Positions 1 to 8,498 of a stretch of DNA of 16,450 bases are shown piece after piece. The notes beneath the pieces are model-generated. The model had not been told where the DNA came from. It saw nothing but the letters and a program-made list of their open reading frames with translations, and did not search any database. Each line of letters starts with the position of its first letter. The stretch's first letter is position 1. A program made the translations under genes and the position numbers. The stretch is from Rhizosphaericola sp047606825 (lineage in GTDB: Bacteria; Bacteroidota; Bacteroidia; Chitinophagales; Chitinophagaceae), in assembly GCA_047606825.1 (NCBI GenBank), contig JASGDY010000056.1, positions 1 to 16,450 of the forward strand. Reading direction: 5' to 3'.

Positions 1-139
1 GTCCGCAAACAGCGAAAAGGAGCGTTGGCGCGGGAGGTGTTTCCGGCGCGGCTTGAAAACAGCTACAAAGCTGCGACAGCCGCCGGAAATGTTCCGAAGC
101 GTCAACACGACTGGCGCGCAGCGTTCGCCTTTTGCGGAC
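1..139. repeat. nested imperfect inverted repeat
   Basis: No gene is supported between 1 and 340. The first 139 bases fold back on themselves: GTCCGCAAA (1-9) pairs with TTTGCGGAC (131-139), GCGAA (12-16) with TTCGC (124-128), and TTTCCGGCG (40-48) with CGCCGGAAA (81-89). The order of arms is nested, as expected for one long imperfect hairpin rather than chance short palindromes. The element starts at the first base, so it may extend outside the window. It could be a dispersed extragenic repeat or the 3' end of an upstream transcription unit; the sequence does not decide. A 90-codon open frame crosses it but has no family signature. Confidence 0.55.
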
Positions 140-151
140 TTGACTTTTTTG

Positions 152-179
152 CCACTTTTTTTGTCAAGAAAAAAAGTGG
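152..179. repeat. A/T-tract hairpin (11-bp perfect arms)
   Basis: CCACTTTTTTT (152-162) is the exact reverse complement of AAAAAAAGTGG (169-179), with a 6-base loop GTCAAG. It follows another T-run (145-150). The T-rich left arm and A-rich right arm could act as a terminator for transcription entering from the left, but the downstream U-tract of a classical intrinsic terminator is missing, so terminator function is only possible. Confidence 0.5.
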
Positions 180-274
180 GACAGATTATTAGTGGAGATG
201 ATTCAGATGCGTTTGCCCTAAGCCACTGGATCCTTTTTAGCTATTTCAATTTGTTTGTGGAACAGGAAAATAAA

Positions 275-307
275 TTTGGCGGACAATCATTTTTGTCTTT
301 ACCTTTG
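275..307 (+). promoter_or_regulatory. Bacteroidota-type promoter of the TetR gene
   Basis: TTTG (275-278), a 21-bp spacer, and TACCTTTG (300-307) fit the Bacteroidota vegetative promoter pattern TTTG-N19-21-TAnnTTTG. The expected start of transcription, a few bases after 307, falls inside the operator-like palindrome at 309-321. This leaves a leader of roughly 30 nt before the TTG start codon at 341. The placement predicts autorepression of the TetR gene. The promoter match is direct; autorepression is inference. Confidence 0.65.
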
Positions 308-308
308 C

Positions 309-329
309 CTAACAGCGTTAGATAATATA
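309..329 (+). promoter_or_regulatory. operator copy 1 (TetR autoregulation site)
   Basis: CTAAC-AGC-GTTAG (309-321) is a 5-bp-arm palindrome followed by GATAATATA. The stretch TAACAnnGTTAGAT recurs almost unchanged at 958-971 and 1097-1110, upstream of the efflux operon. The location just downstream of the -7 box and before the TetR start codon suits a repressor site. Copy 1 lacks the distal TGTTGTTA half that copies 2 and 3 have. Confidence 0.6.
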
Positions 330-340
330 ACAGAAAGAAA

Positions 341-940
341 TTGGGGAGCAAGGACCGTATATTACGTTTAAAGGAAGAGACAAGGTGCAACATCCTGTCG
401 GCCGCCATAGACATCAGCCGTGCGGAAGGGTGGCAGGCACTGAGTATGCGGAAGATTGCCGACAAGATTGAATACACTGCCCCTATCATCTATGAATATT
501 TTGCCAACAAGGAGGCCTTGATGGAAGAACTGACAATGATGGGCTTTCGGAAACTGTCCAACCTGATGCAGGAAAACTCCAAAAACATACAAGCCCCAGA
601 CGAAAAGATTGTGGCGATGTGGCAGACCTATTGGGATTTTGCCTTTGCCGAAAAGGAATTTTACCAGTTGATGTACGGTGTAGAGATCAACTGTTGCCAG
701 TTTGACAACAAAGGTGCCGATTTTGTGTTACCAGCCGAACTGATCTGGGACGTTCTCGAAACTTTCCCTTGGGCAAACGGAAAAACCGAGCAGGAAATAT
801 GTAGGATATACTATACCTATTGGTCCGTCGTGCATGGATTGGTTTCCATCAACTTGGTACAGCCAGCCAGCATACCCGAACAAATCAGCGTCGATGTATT
901 CAACAATGCCGTACAGGCAATAACCAATTCCATCAAATAA
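341..940 (+). CDS. TetR/AcrR-family transcriptional repressor
   Basis: This is a 199-residue protein with the usual TetR length. The N-terminal DNA-binding domain covers about residues 10-60: a first helix (KEETRCNILSAAIDI), then the helix-turn-helix with SMRKIADKIEYTAPIIYEYF (35-54) and the typical KEAL that closes the domain. The rest (about 65-199) is a helical ligand-binding and dimerisation domain, rich in aromatic residues and lacking a recognisable ligand signature. The start is TTG at 341: an in-frame TAA lies at 323-325 and no ATG or GTG falls between them, so TTG is the best available start. The gene sits 303 bp upstream of an RND efflux operon on the same strand, and near-identical operator-like repeats lie before both. 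It is therefore most likely the local repressor of the pump and of itself, released by a pump substrate. The family call is firm; the target is inferred. Confidence 0.9.
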   Translation: MGSKDRILRLKEETRCNILSAAIDISRAEGWQALSMRKIADKIEYTAPIIYEYFANKEALMEELTMMGFRKLSNLMQENSKNIQAPDEKIVAMWQTYWDFAFAEKEFYQLMYGVEINCCQFDNKGADFVLPAELIWDVLETFPWANGKTEQEICRIYYTYWSVVHGLVSINLVQPASIPEQISVDVFNNAVQAITNSIK

Positions 941-956
941 TTTTTTTCCGATAAAC

Positions 957-987
957 TTAACATTGTTAGATAATTTATTGTTGTTAG
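957..987 (+). promoter_or_regulatory. operator copy 2 upstream of efflux operon
   Basis: A 31-bp stretch begins TTAACA (957-962), continues GTTAGAT and ends TGTTAG (982-987). It matches the stretch at 1096-1126 at 27 of 31 positions, with the outer half-sites 25 bp apart in both. The inner TAACA-T-TGTTA (958-968) is itself palindromic. It begins 16 bp after the TetR stop codon, so it cannot serve TetR translation and probably belongs to regulation of the downstream pump operon. Confidence 0.6.
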
Positions 988-1095
988 TAAAATGGCTATA
1001 ATTAAAGCTATCGACATTCTCCTTTTCATCATCTAAAATTTCAACACTATGCACAGCACATTTTTTGTAAAAACATCATGTCTTGACTTATTTAA

Positions 1096-1126
1096 TTAAC
1101 ATCGTTAGATTATATATTGTTGTTAA
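1096..1126 (+). promoter_or_regulatory. operator copy 3, overlapping a possible efflux-operon promoter
   Basis: This is the second 31-bp copy: TTAACA (1096-1101) then GTTAGAT, ending TGTTAA (1121-1126). Just upstream, TTGACT (1083-1088) is followed after 17 bp by TAGATT (1106-1111), a sigma70-like arrangement that the operator would cover. No clean TAnnTTTG box was found between 941 and 1243, so the operon promoter is uncertain. The start-to-start distance between copies 2 and 3 is 139 bp, close to 13 helical turns, which would allow co-operative binding or looping; that is speculation. Confidence 0.55.
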
Positions 1127-1243
1127 ATAAAGTATTAAGAACCTGTCTATTATTCCATTTTTTAATATCCGCCTATTTCCTGTCAGGTATAGGGTGGGGA
1201 ATTTTCCCCCGAACATTTCATTGAACCGTAAAACTATTTTCCC

Positions 1244-2425
1244 ATGTCATTGACATCCATTTTCCCAAAACAAAATATCTTCCTCTGGGCTACATTGTTG
1301 GCCATTGCAGCCGTCCAGTATGGCTGTGCCGATTCATCCGCTTCCAACGAGCAGACGGGATCTGTCGCACCCCAACTTCCTGTATTTACGTTGGCAGAAG
1401 CCAATACGACCGTTTACCAGGAATTTCCTGCATCGCTGGAAGGACGAACCAACGTTGAAATCCGCCCACAGGTAGAAGGTTATCTAGACCAGATATTTGT
1501 GGACGAAGGTGCTTACGTACATGCAGGTCAGCCGTTGTTCCGTATCGATTCGCGCGTCTACAACCAGCAGCTCCACAATTCGTCCGCCGCGCTGGAAGCT
1601 GCACAGGCTAATTTGCATAAGGCACAAGTAGAAATCGACAGGCTTACGCCTTTGGTCGAGGCCAAGGTGATTTCCCCGGTACAACTCAGAACGGCACAGG
1701 AAGAATATGCTGCTGCGAAAGCCACGGCTGCACAGGCCGAAGCCGGCGTGGGCAGTGCCAAAATCAATGTGGGTTACACCTTGGTGACCGCTCCCGTGAA
1801 CGGATATATCGGACGTATTCCGTACAAGCTGGGAAGCCTTGTTTCCAAGGACGATACGCAGCCGTTGACCATGCTGTCCGACGTAACGGAAATGTATGCC
1901 TATTTTTCGCTTAGCGAGCAGGATTTCATTGCCTTCAAAAACAAATATCCCGGCAAGACCATCGAAGAAAAAGTAAAAAACGTGCCTGCCGTAGAACTGG
2001 TACAACCCGACAACAGCGTCTATCCCCAAAAAGGGAAAATCAGCCTCGTGGAAGGTCAGTTTGACAAAACGGTGGGTGCCATCACGCTCAGGGCTTCCTT
2101 TCCCAACACGGGCGGGCTGTTGCGCACCGGCAACACCGGAAGAATCCGCTTACCCGAAAACCTGAACGGCGTACTTATCGTGCCGCAGGAATCCACGTTT
2201 GAGATACAGGACAAGGTATTGGTCTTTGCCCTCGGCGACAGCAACAAGGTGGAAAGCAGGCCTATCGACATAACCGGGAAAACGGCGCATTACTATTTTG
2301 TTTCCACAGGATTGAAACCGGGGGAAAAAATCATATATATCGGCACCGGCAGCCTGCACGATGGTGTCAAGGTAGTGCCGCAGGCATTTCCTTACGACAG
2401 TTTGTTAAAGGCTAGGCCCTTGTAA
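1244..2425 (+). CDS. RND efflux periplasmic adaptor subunit (MexA/AcrA-like)
   Basis: This membrane-fusion protein of 393 residues bridges the inner-membrane pump and the outer-membrane channel. The order of parts is canonical. A hydrophobic signal (about 11-27) precedes Cys28, a possible lipidation site although Gln at -3 is a poor lipobox. The first half of the lipoyl domain (about 68-103) contains VEGYLDQIFVDEGAYVHAGQ. A helical hairpin (about 104-175) is rich in Ala, Gln and Glu with heptad character. The second lipoyl half contains TLVTAPVNGYIGRI (179-192). Beta-barrel and membrane-proximal domains run to the end. It is the first gene of a three-gene operon, 89 bp before the pump gene, and is preceded by two operator-like repeats. 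The substrate cannot be told from sequence. ATG at 1244 puts the signal peptide at the N-terminus, supporting this start. Confidence 0.93.
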   Translation: MSLTSIFPKQNIFLWATLLAIAAVQYGCADSSASNEQTGSVAPQLPVFTLAEANTTVYQEFPASLEGRTNVEIRPQVEGYLDQIFVDEGAYVHAGQPLFRIDSRVYNQQLHNSSAALEAAQANLHKAQVEIDRLTPLVEAKVISPVQLRTAQEEYAAAKATAAQAEAGVGSAKINVGYTLVTAPVNGYIGRIPYKLGSLVSKDDTQPLTMLSDVTEMYAYFSLSEQDFIAFKNKYPGKTIEEKVKNVPAVELVQPDNSVYPQKGKISLVEGQFDKTVGAITLRASFPNTGGLLRTGNTGRIRLPENLNGVLIVPQESTFEIQDKVLVFALGDSNKVESRPIDITGKTAHYYFVSTGLKPGEKIIYIGTGSLHDGVKVVPQAFPYDSLLKARPL

Positions 2426-2514
2426 GCCTTTGCCATGGCCGGAAAAGAAAATTCATTTAGAGAAAAAACATTTCCACGCGGATTAAGAACCCGTGTAAGT
2501 AAACACATACATCC

Positions 2515-5500
2515 ATGTTACAAAAATTCATAGAAAGACCGGTACTTTCGACCGTTATTTCCATTCTTTTGCTCTTGCTCGGAGCGTTGTCCCTGTTCAA
2601 TCTACCCATCAACCTGTTTCCCGACATCGCACCGCCGAGCGTGCAGGTGACAGCCTCCTACCCCGGTGCCAATTCGGAAGTCGTGGCGCGGTCGGTGGCG
2701 ACACCCATCGAGGAAGCCGTGAACGGTGTCGAAAACATGACCTACATGACCTCCAATTCCAGCAACGACGGGAGCATGGCCCTGACTGTGTATTTCAAGC
2801 AGGGGACAGATCCCGACATTGCGGCCGTCAACGTACAGAACAGGGTTTCTAAAGCGACTAGCCAGGTTCCACAGGAAGTCATACAGGCGGGGATCTCCAC
2901 CCAGAAAGTCCAGAACAGCATGATTATGTTCATGGGACTGTCGAGTGAGGACAGTACGCAATACGATGAATTGTTTTTGCAGAATTATCTCAAAATAAAC
3001 ATCATCCCACAGATACAGCGCATACCCGGTGTCGCACAGGCACAGGTGTTCGGTTCGCAGGATTACAGCATGCGCATCTGGCTGCAACCCGACAGGCTCG
3101 CCGCCAACAACCTTTCTCCGCAGGACGTGCTGAAAGCGGTACAAAACCAAAGCCTCGAAGCGGCACCCGGCAGGCTGGGGCAGAGCAGCAAGGAAACATT
3201 TGAGTTTATCCTGAAGTACAAAGGAAAGCTCAACAAACCGGAACAATATGAAAACATCGTCGTCAAGGCCCATCCAGACGGTTCCATGTTGCGGCTAAAA
3301 GACGTGGCGCGCGTACAGTTCGGTTCGTACAACTATACGGCTACCAACAGGATCGATGGGAAACCTGTCGCGGGTTTTGCCATATTGCAGACGGCTGGCT
3401 CCAATGCCAACGATATCATTACCGAAATAGAAAGGCAGATAAAAGAGTTTACCCCTTTGCTGCCCAAGGGTATCAAGCCAGTTGTCATGTACAACTCCAA
3501 AGATTTTTTGGATGCGTCGATCGACCAGGTTAGGGAGACGCTGGTTATTGCGTTTATACTGGTGTTTATCGTCGTGTTCATTTTCTTGCAGGATTTTCGT
3601 TCGACGTTGATACCAGCCATTGCTGTACCGGTAGCCATCATTGGGACGTTTTTCTTCTTGCAGTTGTTTGGTTTTACGATCAACCTGCTGACGTTGTTTG
3701 CCTTGGTATTGGCGATTGGTATCGTAGTGGATGACGCGATTGTGGTGGTCGAAGCGGTACACGCCAAGATGGAACATACAGGAATGCCTGTCAAAGAGGC
3801 TACCATACAGTCCATGAGCGAAATATCCGGTGCCATCGTTTCTATTACGTTAGTGATGTCGGCAGTGTTCATTCCCGTCGGTTTCATGAAAGGCCCGGCA
3901 GGCGTGTTTTACAGACAGTTTGCCTTTACGCTGGCCATTGCCATCATCATCTCTGCCGTGAATGCGTTGACGTTAAGCCCGGCACTGTGTGCCTTGTTCT
4001 TAAAAAACACGCATGGGGAACAGGAGGGAAAAAAGAAAAGTTTCAAGCAGCGTTTCTTTGACGCATTCAATATCGGATTCAACAACCTGACAAATAAATA
4101 TGTCAAAAGCCTACAGTTTTTAACGAAAAACAAATGGGTTGCCCTGTTGGGCCTTGCCGTTATAGCTATAGCAAGCGTTGTGTTGATCCGGAAATCGCCG
4201 ACAGGGTTTATTCCCAACGAAGACCAGGGATTTGTGCTGTATGCCGTCAACACGCCGCCGGGAAGTTCGCTTGACAGGACCAAAAACGCGACACTGGCGA
4301 TAGACCATATTATCCGGAAAGAAGAACCTGTCAACCATCTGTGGGTTTCCGACGGATTAAACTTCATCAGCAACGCCAATGCATCGCCCTATGCGGCAGG
4401 GTTTATACGTCTCAAAGACCTCAAGGATCGAGGTACACAAAAAGATCCTGACCAGTTTGCCGCTGCACTGGTTGGGAAAGTGTCGCAGGTAAAAGACGCG
4501 AATGCTTTCTTTTTCAACTTCCCTACCATACAAGGGTTTGGCAATGTCAGCGGTTTTGAATTTATGTTGCAAGACAGAGGAAATGGTACTTTGCAGCAAC
4601 TGGGCGCGACCGCCTGGCAATTCATCGGCGCACTGATGCAGCGAAAAGAAATCGCCGCCGCCTTTACCACATTTGCGGCGGGCAATCCCCAATATGAGAT
4701 CAACGTGGATTTTGAAAAAGCCCAACAACTGGGCGTGCCTGTCAGCGAGCTGATGCAGACCTTGCAGATATATTTCGGAAGTAGTTTTGTTTCAGACTTC
4801 AACCGGTTCGGGAAATATTACAGGGTCATGGCGCAGGCCGACATTCCCTACCGCAACGATGCCAACTCACTGGAGGGGATTTTTGTCAAAAACGATTTAG
4901 GGCAAATGGTCCCGGCAAAAACACTTATCCGCCTGGAAAGGACTTACGGTCCGGAAACCGTTACCCGCAACAACCTCTTCAATGCCGTTACCATCAATGG
5001 TACACCCAAGCCCGGCTACAGCACGGGCGACGCTATCAACGCTATCGAAGAGACAGCAAAACAGGCATTGCCCAGAGGTTATACCTACGAATGGACAGGC
5101 ATCACCCGCGAGGAGAAAAGCACAGGCGGGCAGACAGGCTTTATTTTTCTGTTGAGTGTGGTATTTGTGTTCTTCCTTTTGGCGGCACAGTACGAAAGCT
5201 ACATTTTACCGTTTGCTATCGTGTTGACAATTCCTACCGGGATATTCGGTGTATTTGCCTTTACAGGACTGGCAGGTATCGAGAACAATATCTATGTGCA
5301 GGTCGGGCTCATTATGTTAATTGGACTATTGGCGAAAAATGCGATTTTGATTGTGGAATATGCGGTGCAGCGCCGAAAAAACGGTATGGGACTGATTGAA
5401 TCCGCACTGGAAGCCTCGCGCCTAAGGCTGAGGCCGATATTGATGACCTCGTTTGCTTTTATCGTAGGGATGCTTCCATTGGTATGGGCCAAAGGTGCGT

Positions 5501-5676
5501 CCGCCAAAGGCAACCATTCCATTGGGATGAGTACCGTCGGCGGCATGGCAACCGGTGTCGTGTTCGGGATATTTGTCATTCCCGTGCTGTATGTCATATT
5601 CCAATATCTACAAGAAAAAATAAGCGGGAAAAAAGGGCAGACCATTCCTGCGGAAGACCATTCAACCAATCATTAA
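2515..5676 (+). CDS. RND multidrug efflux pump, HAE1 family (AcrB/MexB-like)
   Basis: This is a full-length 1053-residue inner-membrane proton/drug antiporter. It begins with the family hallmark FIERPVLSTVISILLLLLGA. The proton-relay residues are present: the Asp pair D406-D407 in TM4 (GIVVDDAIVVVEAV) and Lys941 in TM10 (LLAKNAILIVEYA), equivalent to AcrB D407, D408 and K940. Two large periplasmic loops, after TM1 and after TM7 (about 565-865), form the porter and docking domains. Helix clusters at about 335-540 and 865-1035 give the usual twelve TMs. Nothing is truncated or mutated at key sites. It lies between the adaptor (89 bp upstream) and the outer-membrane factor (17 bp downstream), so the complete tripartite system is encoded here. 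HAE1 pumps export hydrophobic or amphiphilic drugs, dyes, detergents or bile salts; the specific substrate is unknown. Confidence 0.96.
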   Translation: MLQKFIERPVLSTVISILLLLLGALSLFNLPINLFPDIAPPSVQVTASYPGANSEVVARSVATPIEEAVNGVENMTYMTSNSSNDGSMALTVYFKQGTDPDIAAVNVQNRVSKATSQVPQEVIQAGISTQKVQNSMIMFMGLSSEDSTQYDELFLQNYLKINIIPQIQRIPGVAQAQVFGSQDYSMRIWLQPDRLAANNLSPQDVLKAVQNQSLEAAPGRLGQSSKETFEFILKYKGKLNKPEQYENIVVKAHPDGSMLRLKDVARVQFGSYNYTATNRIDGKPVAGFAILQTAGSNANDIITEIERQIKEFTPLLPKGIKPVVMYNSKDFLDASIDQVRETLVIAFILVFIVVFIFLQDFRSTLIPAIAVPVAIIGTFFFLQLFGFTINLLTLFALVLAIGIVVDDAIVVVEAVHAKMEHTGMPVKEATIQSMSEISGAIVSITLVMSAVFIPVGFMKGPAGVFYRQFAFTLAIAIIISAVNALTLSPALCALFLKNTHGEQEGKKKSFKQRFFDAFNIGFNNLTNKYVKSLQFLTKNKWVALLGLAVIAIASVVLIRKSPTGFIPNEDQGFVLYAVNTPPGSSLDRTKNATLAIDHIIRKEEPVNHLWVSDGLNFISNANASPYAAGFIRLKDLKDRGTQKDPDQFAAALVGKVSQVKDANAFFFNFPTIQGFGNVSGFEFMLQDRGNGTLQQLGATAWQFIGALMQRKEIAAAFTTFAAGNPQYEINVDFEKAQQLGVPVSELMQTLQIYFGSSFVSDFNRFGKYYRVMAQADIPYRNDANSLEGIFVKNDLGQMVPAKTLIRLERTYGPETVTRNNLFNAVTINGTPKPGYSTGDAINAIEETAKQALPRGYTYEWTGITREEKSTGGQTGFIFLLSVVFVFFLLAAQYESYILPFAIVLTIPTGIFGVFAFTGLAGIENNIYVQVGLIMLIGLLAKNAILIVEYAVQRRKNGMGLIESALEASRLRLRPILMTSFAFIVGMLPLVWAKGASAKGNHSIGMSTVGGMATGVVFGIFVIPVLYVIFQYLQEKISGKKGQTIPAEDHSTNH

Positions 5677-5693
5677 TCCTATAATAATTATAA

Positions 5694-7115
5694 ATGAAAA
5701 GTAATAAAATAATTTTAGGAATATCCATACTTGCGAGCTTATTTGCTGCCGCTTGCAAGACAGGCAACCTGCCTCCATCAGAGTCTGTGCCTGTTGCGGA
5801 CAACTATTTCCGAAACATAAAAGCGACCGCAGATACCGGAAATATAGCGGACATGGTGTGGCGGCAGTTTTTCCGCGACAGCACCTTGCAAAACCTCATA
5901 CAAAAAGGTATCGACAGCAACTACGACATGCAGTTGGCATTGAAACGCATTGCCGCTTCTCAAGCACAGCTCAGCCAGGCCAAGCTGTTGCAGCTTCCTA
6001 CGCTCAATTTTGAGATAACGGCGCAGTCATCCCATCCATCCAAAAACAGCCTGAACGGTATCAGTCTGAGCAGTTTCTTAGGTCAGAAACATATAGAAGA
6101 TTATAATGCCGTATTTGATTTAAGTTGGGAAGCGGATATCTGGGGTAAATTAAGACTGAAGAAAGATGTGGCATTGGCACAATATTTACAATCGTATGAA
6201 GCCCAAAAAGTGATTCAGACACAGATTGTGGCTTCCATCGCGGAAGGGTATTATAATTTGTTGATGTTGGACGAGCAGTTGCAAATCACGCAGAATAACC
6301 TTCAGTTAACTGATACCACTTTAAATATTACCAAGCTACAGTGGACAGCAGGTTTGGCAACCAATCTAGCGGTACAGCAAGCAACCGCACAGCAACAAAC
6401 CGTCGCACTTTTGATTCCTCAATTGAAGCAAAACATTGCTTTGCAGGAAAATGCGCTCTGTATTTTAACCGGGGCAGCACCCAATATCATTGCACGCGAA
6501 AAACAACTGTCGGAAGTGGGCATTCCGGATGTCTTGCCAGCAGGTGTTCCGGCAGATTTGATCAGCCGCAGACCCGATGTCAGAAGCCAGGAACTGGCAT
6601 TGCGCATAGCCAATGCGCAAGTCGGGATTGCACAGGCTGAGATGTACCCTAGTTTGACTATTGACGCGACTGGCGGTGTCAACGCATTTAAAGCGAGTAA
6701 TTGGTTCAAGATTCCTGCTTCTTTGTTTGGAAGTGTTTTGGGTGGCGTGACGCAGCCCTTGTTCCAAAGAGGTGCGCTGAAAACCAATTTTAGATTGGCG
6801 CAGAACCAACGGGAACAGACCGTCTTGGCATTTAGGCAATCGGTTTTAAATGCGGTCGGTGAAGTGTCTGATGCCTTGGTCCAGATCCACAGATTGAAAG
6901 AACAATCCACTATTTCCTATGAGCAGGTGGGTACTTTAAAATCTGCCATCCACAACGCGCAACTGTTGTTCGGAAGTGGATTGGCCAATTATCTGGAAGT
7001 CATCACGGCACAGGGAGATGTTTTGCAAGCAGAGCTCAATCTTTCTTCCATACGCAGACAGCAATTGAATGCATCCGTTAGCTTGTACCGAGCTCTTGGC
7101 GGTGGCTGGAAATAG
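5694..7115 (+). CDS. outer-membrane efflux lipoprotein (OprM/NodT family)
   Basis: This 473-residue TolC-type channel completes the efflux system. The N-terminus is a lipoprotein signal with a lipobox ending ASLFAAAC (Cys21), so the mature protein is probably anchored to the outer membrane by lipid, as OprM is. The body shows the internal duplication of the family: two outer-membrane-efflux repeats with long Ala/Gln-rich coiled helices (about 85-260 and 290-460). The conserved LISRRPDVRSQELALRIANA segment (288-307) is typical of NodT-family factors. It starts 17 bp after the pump stop codon and is the last gene of the operon. The minus-strand gene beyond it converges on it, with 62 bp between stop codons and no strong terminator hairpin in the gap. 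Confidence 0.94.
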   Translation: MKSNKIILGISILASLFAAACKTGNLPPSESVPVADNYFRNIKATADTGNIADMVWRQFFRDSTLQNLIQKGIDSNYDMQLALKRIAASQAQLSQAKLLQLPTLNFEITAQSSHPSKNSLNGISLSSFLGQKHIEDYNAVFDLSWEADIWGKLRLKKDVALAQYLQSYEAQKVIQTQIVASIAEGYYNLLMLDEQLQITQNNLQLTDTTLNITKLQWTAGLATNLAVQQATAQQQTVALLIPQLKQNIALQENALCILTGAAPNIIAREKQLSEVGIPDVLPAGVPADLISRRPDVRSQELALRIANAQVGIAQAEMYPSLTIDATGGVNAFKASNWFKIPASLFGSVLGGVTQPLFQRGALKTNFRLAQNQREQTVLAFRQSVLNAVGEVSDALVQIHRLKEQSTISYEQVGTLKSAIHNAQLLFGSGLANYLEVITAQGDVLQAELNLSSIRRQQLNASVSLYRALGGGWK

Positions 7116-7177
7116 TTGTCCTATTACAATTAAAGGATGGCAGTTGTCATGGCGAAAACTCCCGGCAAGTTTCGGGA

Positions 7178-8479
7178 TTAGCAATCGCCGTTCTCACCTT
7201 GCGCTGTTATCGACACTTTTCTGGTTGCCAGCACCTTGTCGATGCGGTGTCCGTCCAGGTCGAGCACCTCGAAAGTGAAATTTTTGTACGCCAGTTTTTC
7301 GCCGACGATAGGTATGTGTTCCAGCTGCTGTAGGAGGAATCCGGCAACGGTGTCGTAGTCTTCGTTGTTTTCCTTTTCTTCATCCGTCCATTCGATGTGG
7401 AAATAGGAGAGGAAATCGTAAAACGGCATCTGTCCGTCCACGATATAGCTGCCGTCTTCCCTTCGGACAATGTCTACATCGGTATCGTCTTCCTCCGCCA
7501 TTTCGCCGACGATGGCTTCCAGTATGTCGTGGAGCGTGATGATACCTTGCAGCGTACCGTATTCGTCCACGATGATGGCGTAGTGTATTTTACTTTTCTT
7601 GAATTTTTCCAGGAGATGGTAGGCGGTTATGTTTTCCGGGACGTACATGACGGGTTTGGCAAGCATGCCGACTTTTGTTTCGTCAGGAGCAGCGAACAAG
7701 TCTTTGATGAAGACGACGCCTTTTATCTGGTCGATATTTTTGTCGCAGACGGGATAGACGGAATGCAGTTCAAAATCTTTTTTGACGTTGTCCACGGTGG
7801 TGTTGCTGTCCAGCCATATTACGTCGTTGCGGTGCGTCATCATGGAGGTGATGGTGCGGTCGCCCAGTGAAAATACACGCGTTATGATCTGTTGTTCTGT
7901 TTGTTCGATGGTTCCCTGTTCGGTGCCTTCTTCGATGATGGCCCTGATTTCTTCCTCGCTGATCTGGTTGTTGTTTTCCTTGATGTTGAGTAGGGAGATG
8001 ATGATGTCGGAGGACTTGTTGAGCAGCCAGATGATGGGTTTGGAGATCGTGATGATGAACTGCATGGGAGCCGTTACCAGTTTGGCCGTTTTTTCCGGGT
8101 TGGTCATGCCGATGCGTTTCGGAACGAGTTCGCCTAGTACCAATGACAGGTATAGGATGACAAAAACGATGGTGGTTGTCGCTATCGGTTGGCTGTAAGG
8201 ACGCAGCGGGTCAATCCTGCTCAGTATGTCTGCAAAATCTTTCTTGATTTGGTCTCCCGAAAAAATACCCGTGAGAATGCCGACCAGGGTGATTCCAATC
8301 TGTACGGTGGAGAGAAAGATGTTGGGTTGGTTGATGAGCCCTAATGCCTTTTTGGCTTTTTTGTCGTTTTTGTGTGCCTGCGCTTCCAACCGTGCTTTTC
8401 GGGAAGATATCAGCGATGTCTCTGCCAGGGAAAAAAAGCCGTTCAGGAGAATGAGCGCAAGGATGATAAAGATTTCCAT
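7178..8479 (-). CDS. HlyC/CorC-family membrane protein (DUF21-CBS-CBS-CorC_HlyC)
   Basis: This 433-residue protein has the full architecture of the CNNM/CorC-like family. A DUF21 membrane domain with about four helices (residues 1-195) starts with ALILLNGFFSLAETSLISSRKARLE. Two CBS domains follow (about 205-265, from ITSMMTHRNDVIWLDSN, and about 270-325, with VDEYGTLQGIITLHDILEAI). A C-terminal CorC_HlyC domain (about 340-420) contains IVDGQMPFYDF and DTVAGFLLQQLEHIP. Family members are implicated in Mg2+/Co2+ efflux, and E. coli YtfL/PaeA, of similar length and build, in polyamine tolerance; the substrate here is unknown. Despite the haemolysin label in many databases, a haemolytic role is unlikely. 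Gliding protein GldE shares the domains but is usually next to gldD, which is absent here. It is divergent from trxB. Confidence 0.9.
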   Translation of the reverse strand: MEIFIILALILLNGFFSLAETSLISSRKARLEAQAHKNDKKAKKALGLINQPNIFLSTVQIGITLVGILTGIFSGDQIKKDFADILSRIDPLRPYSQPIATTTIVFVILYLSLVLGELVPKRIGMTNPEKTAKLVTAPMQFIITISKPIIWLLNKSSDIIISLLNIKENNNQISEEEIRAIIEEGTEQGTIEQTEQQIITRVFSLGDRTITSMMTHRNDVIWLDSNTTVDNVKKDFELHSVYPVCDKNIDQIKGVVFIKDLFAAPDETKVGMLAKPVMYVPENITAYHLLEKFKKSKIHYAIIVDEYGTLQGIITLHDILEAIVGEMAEEDDTDVDIVRREDGSYIVDGQMPFYDFLSYFHIEWTDEEKENNEDYDTVAGFLLQQLEHIPIVGEKLAYKNFTFEVLDLDGHRIDKVLATRKVSITAQGENGDC

Positions 8480-8498
8480 TTCTATTGTCAGAATGGGG

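Noticed and set aside
53..325. 90-codon open frame at the left end
   Set aside because: It runs through inverted repeats and the TetR promoter, has no family signature, and its tail is made of repeat and promoter sequence.
1196..1209. GGGGAA-TT-TTCCCC palindrome upstream of the efflux adaptor gene
   Set aside because: Only a 2-base centre and a single copy; it could be a protein site but nothing else supports it.
7160..7177. TCCCG-GCAAGTTT-CGGGA hairpin between the outer-membrane factor and the DUF21-CBS gene
   Set aside because: A five-bp stem without a U-tract on either strand is too weak to call a terminator.
7397..8198. Two long plus-strand open frames (7397-7870 and 7782-8198)
   Set aside because: They lie antisense to the well-supported DUF21-CBS-CorC_HlyC gene and read as shadow frames without family features.
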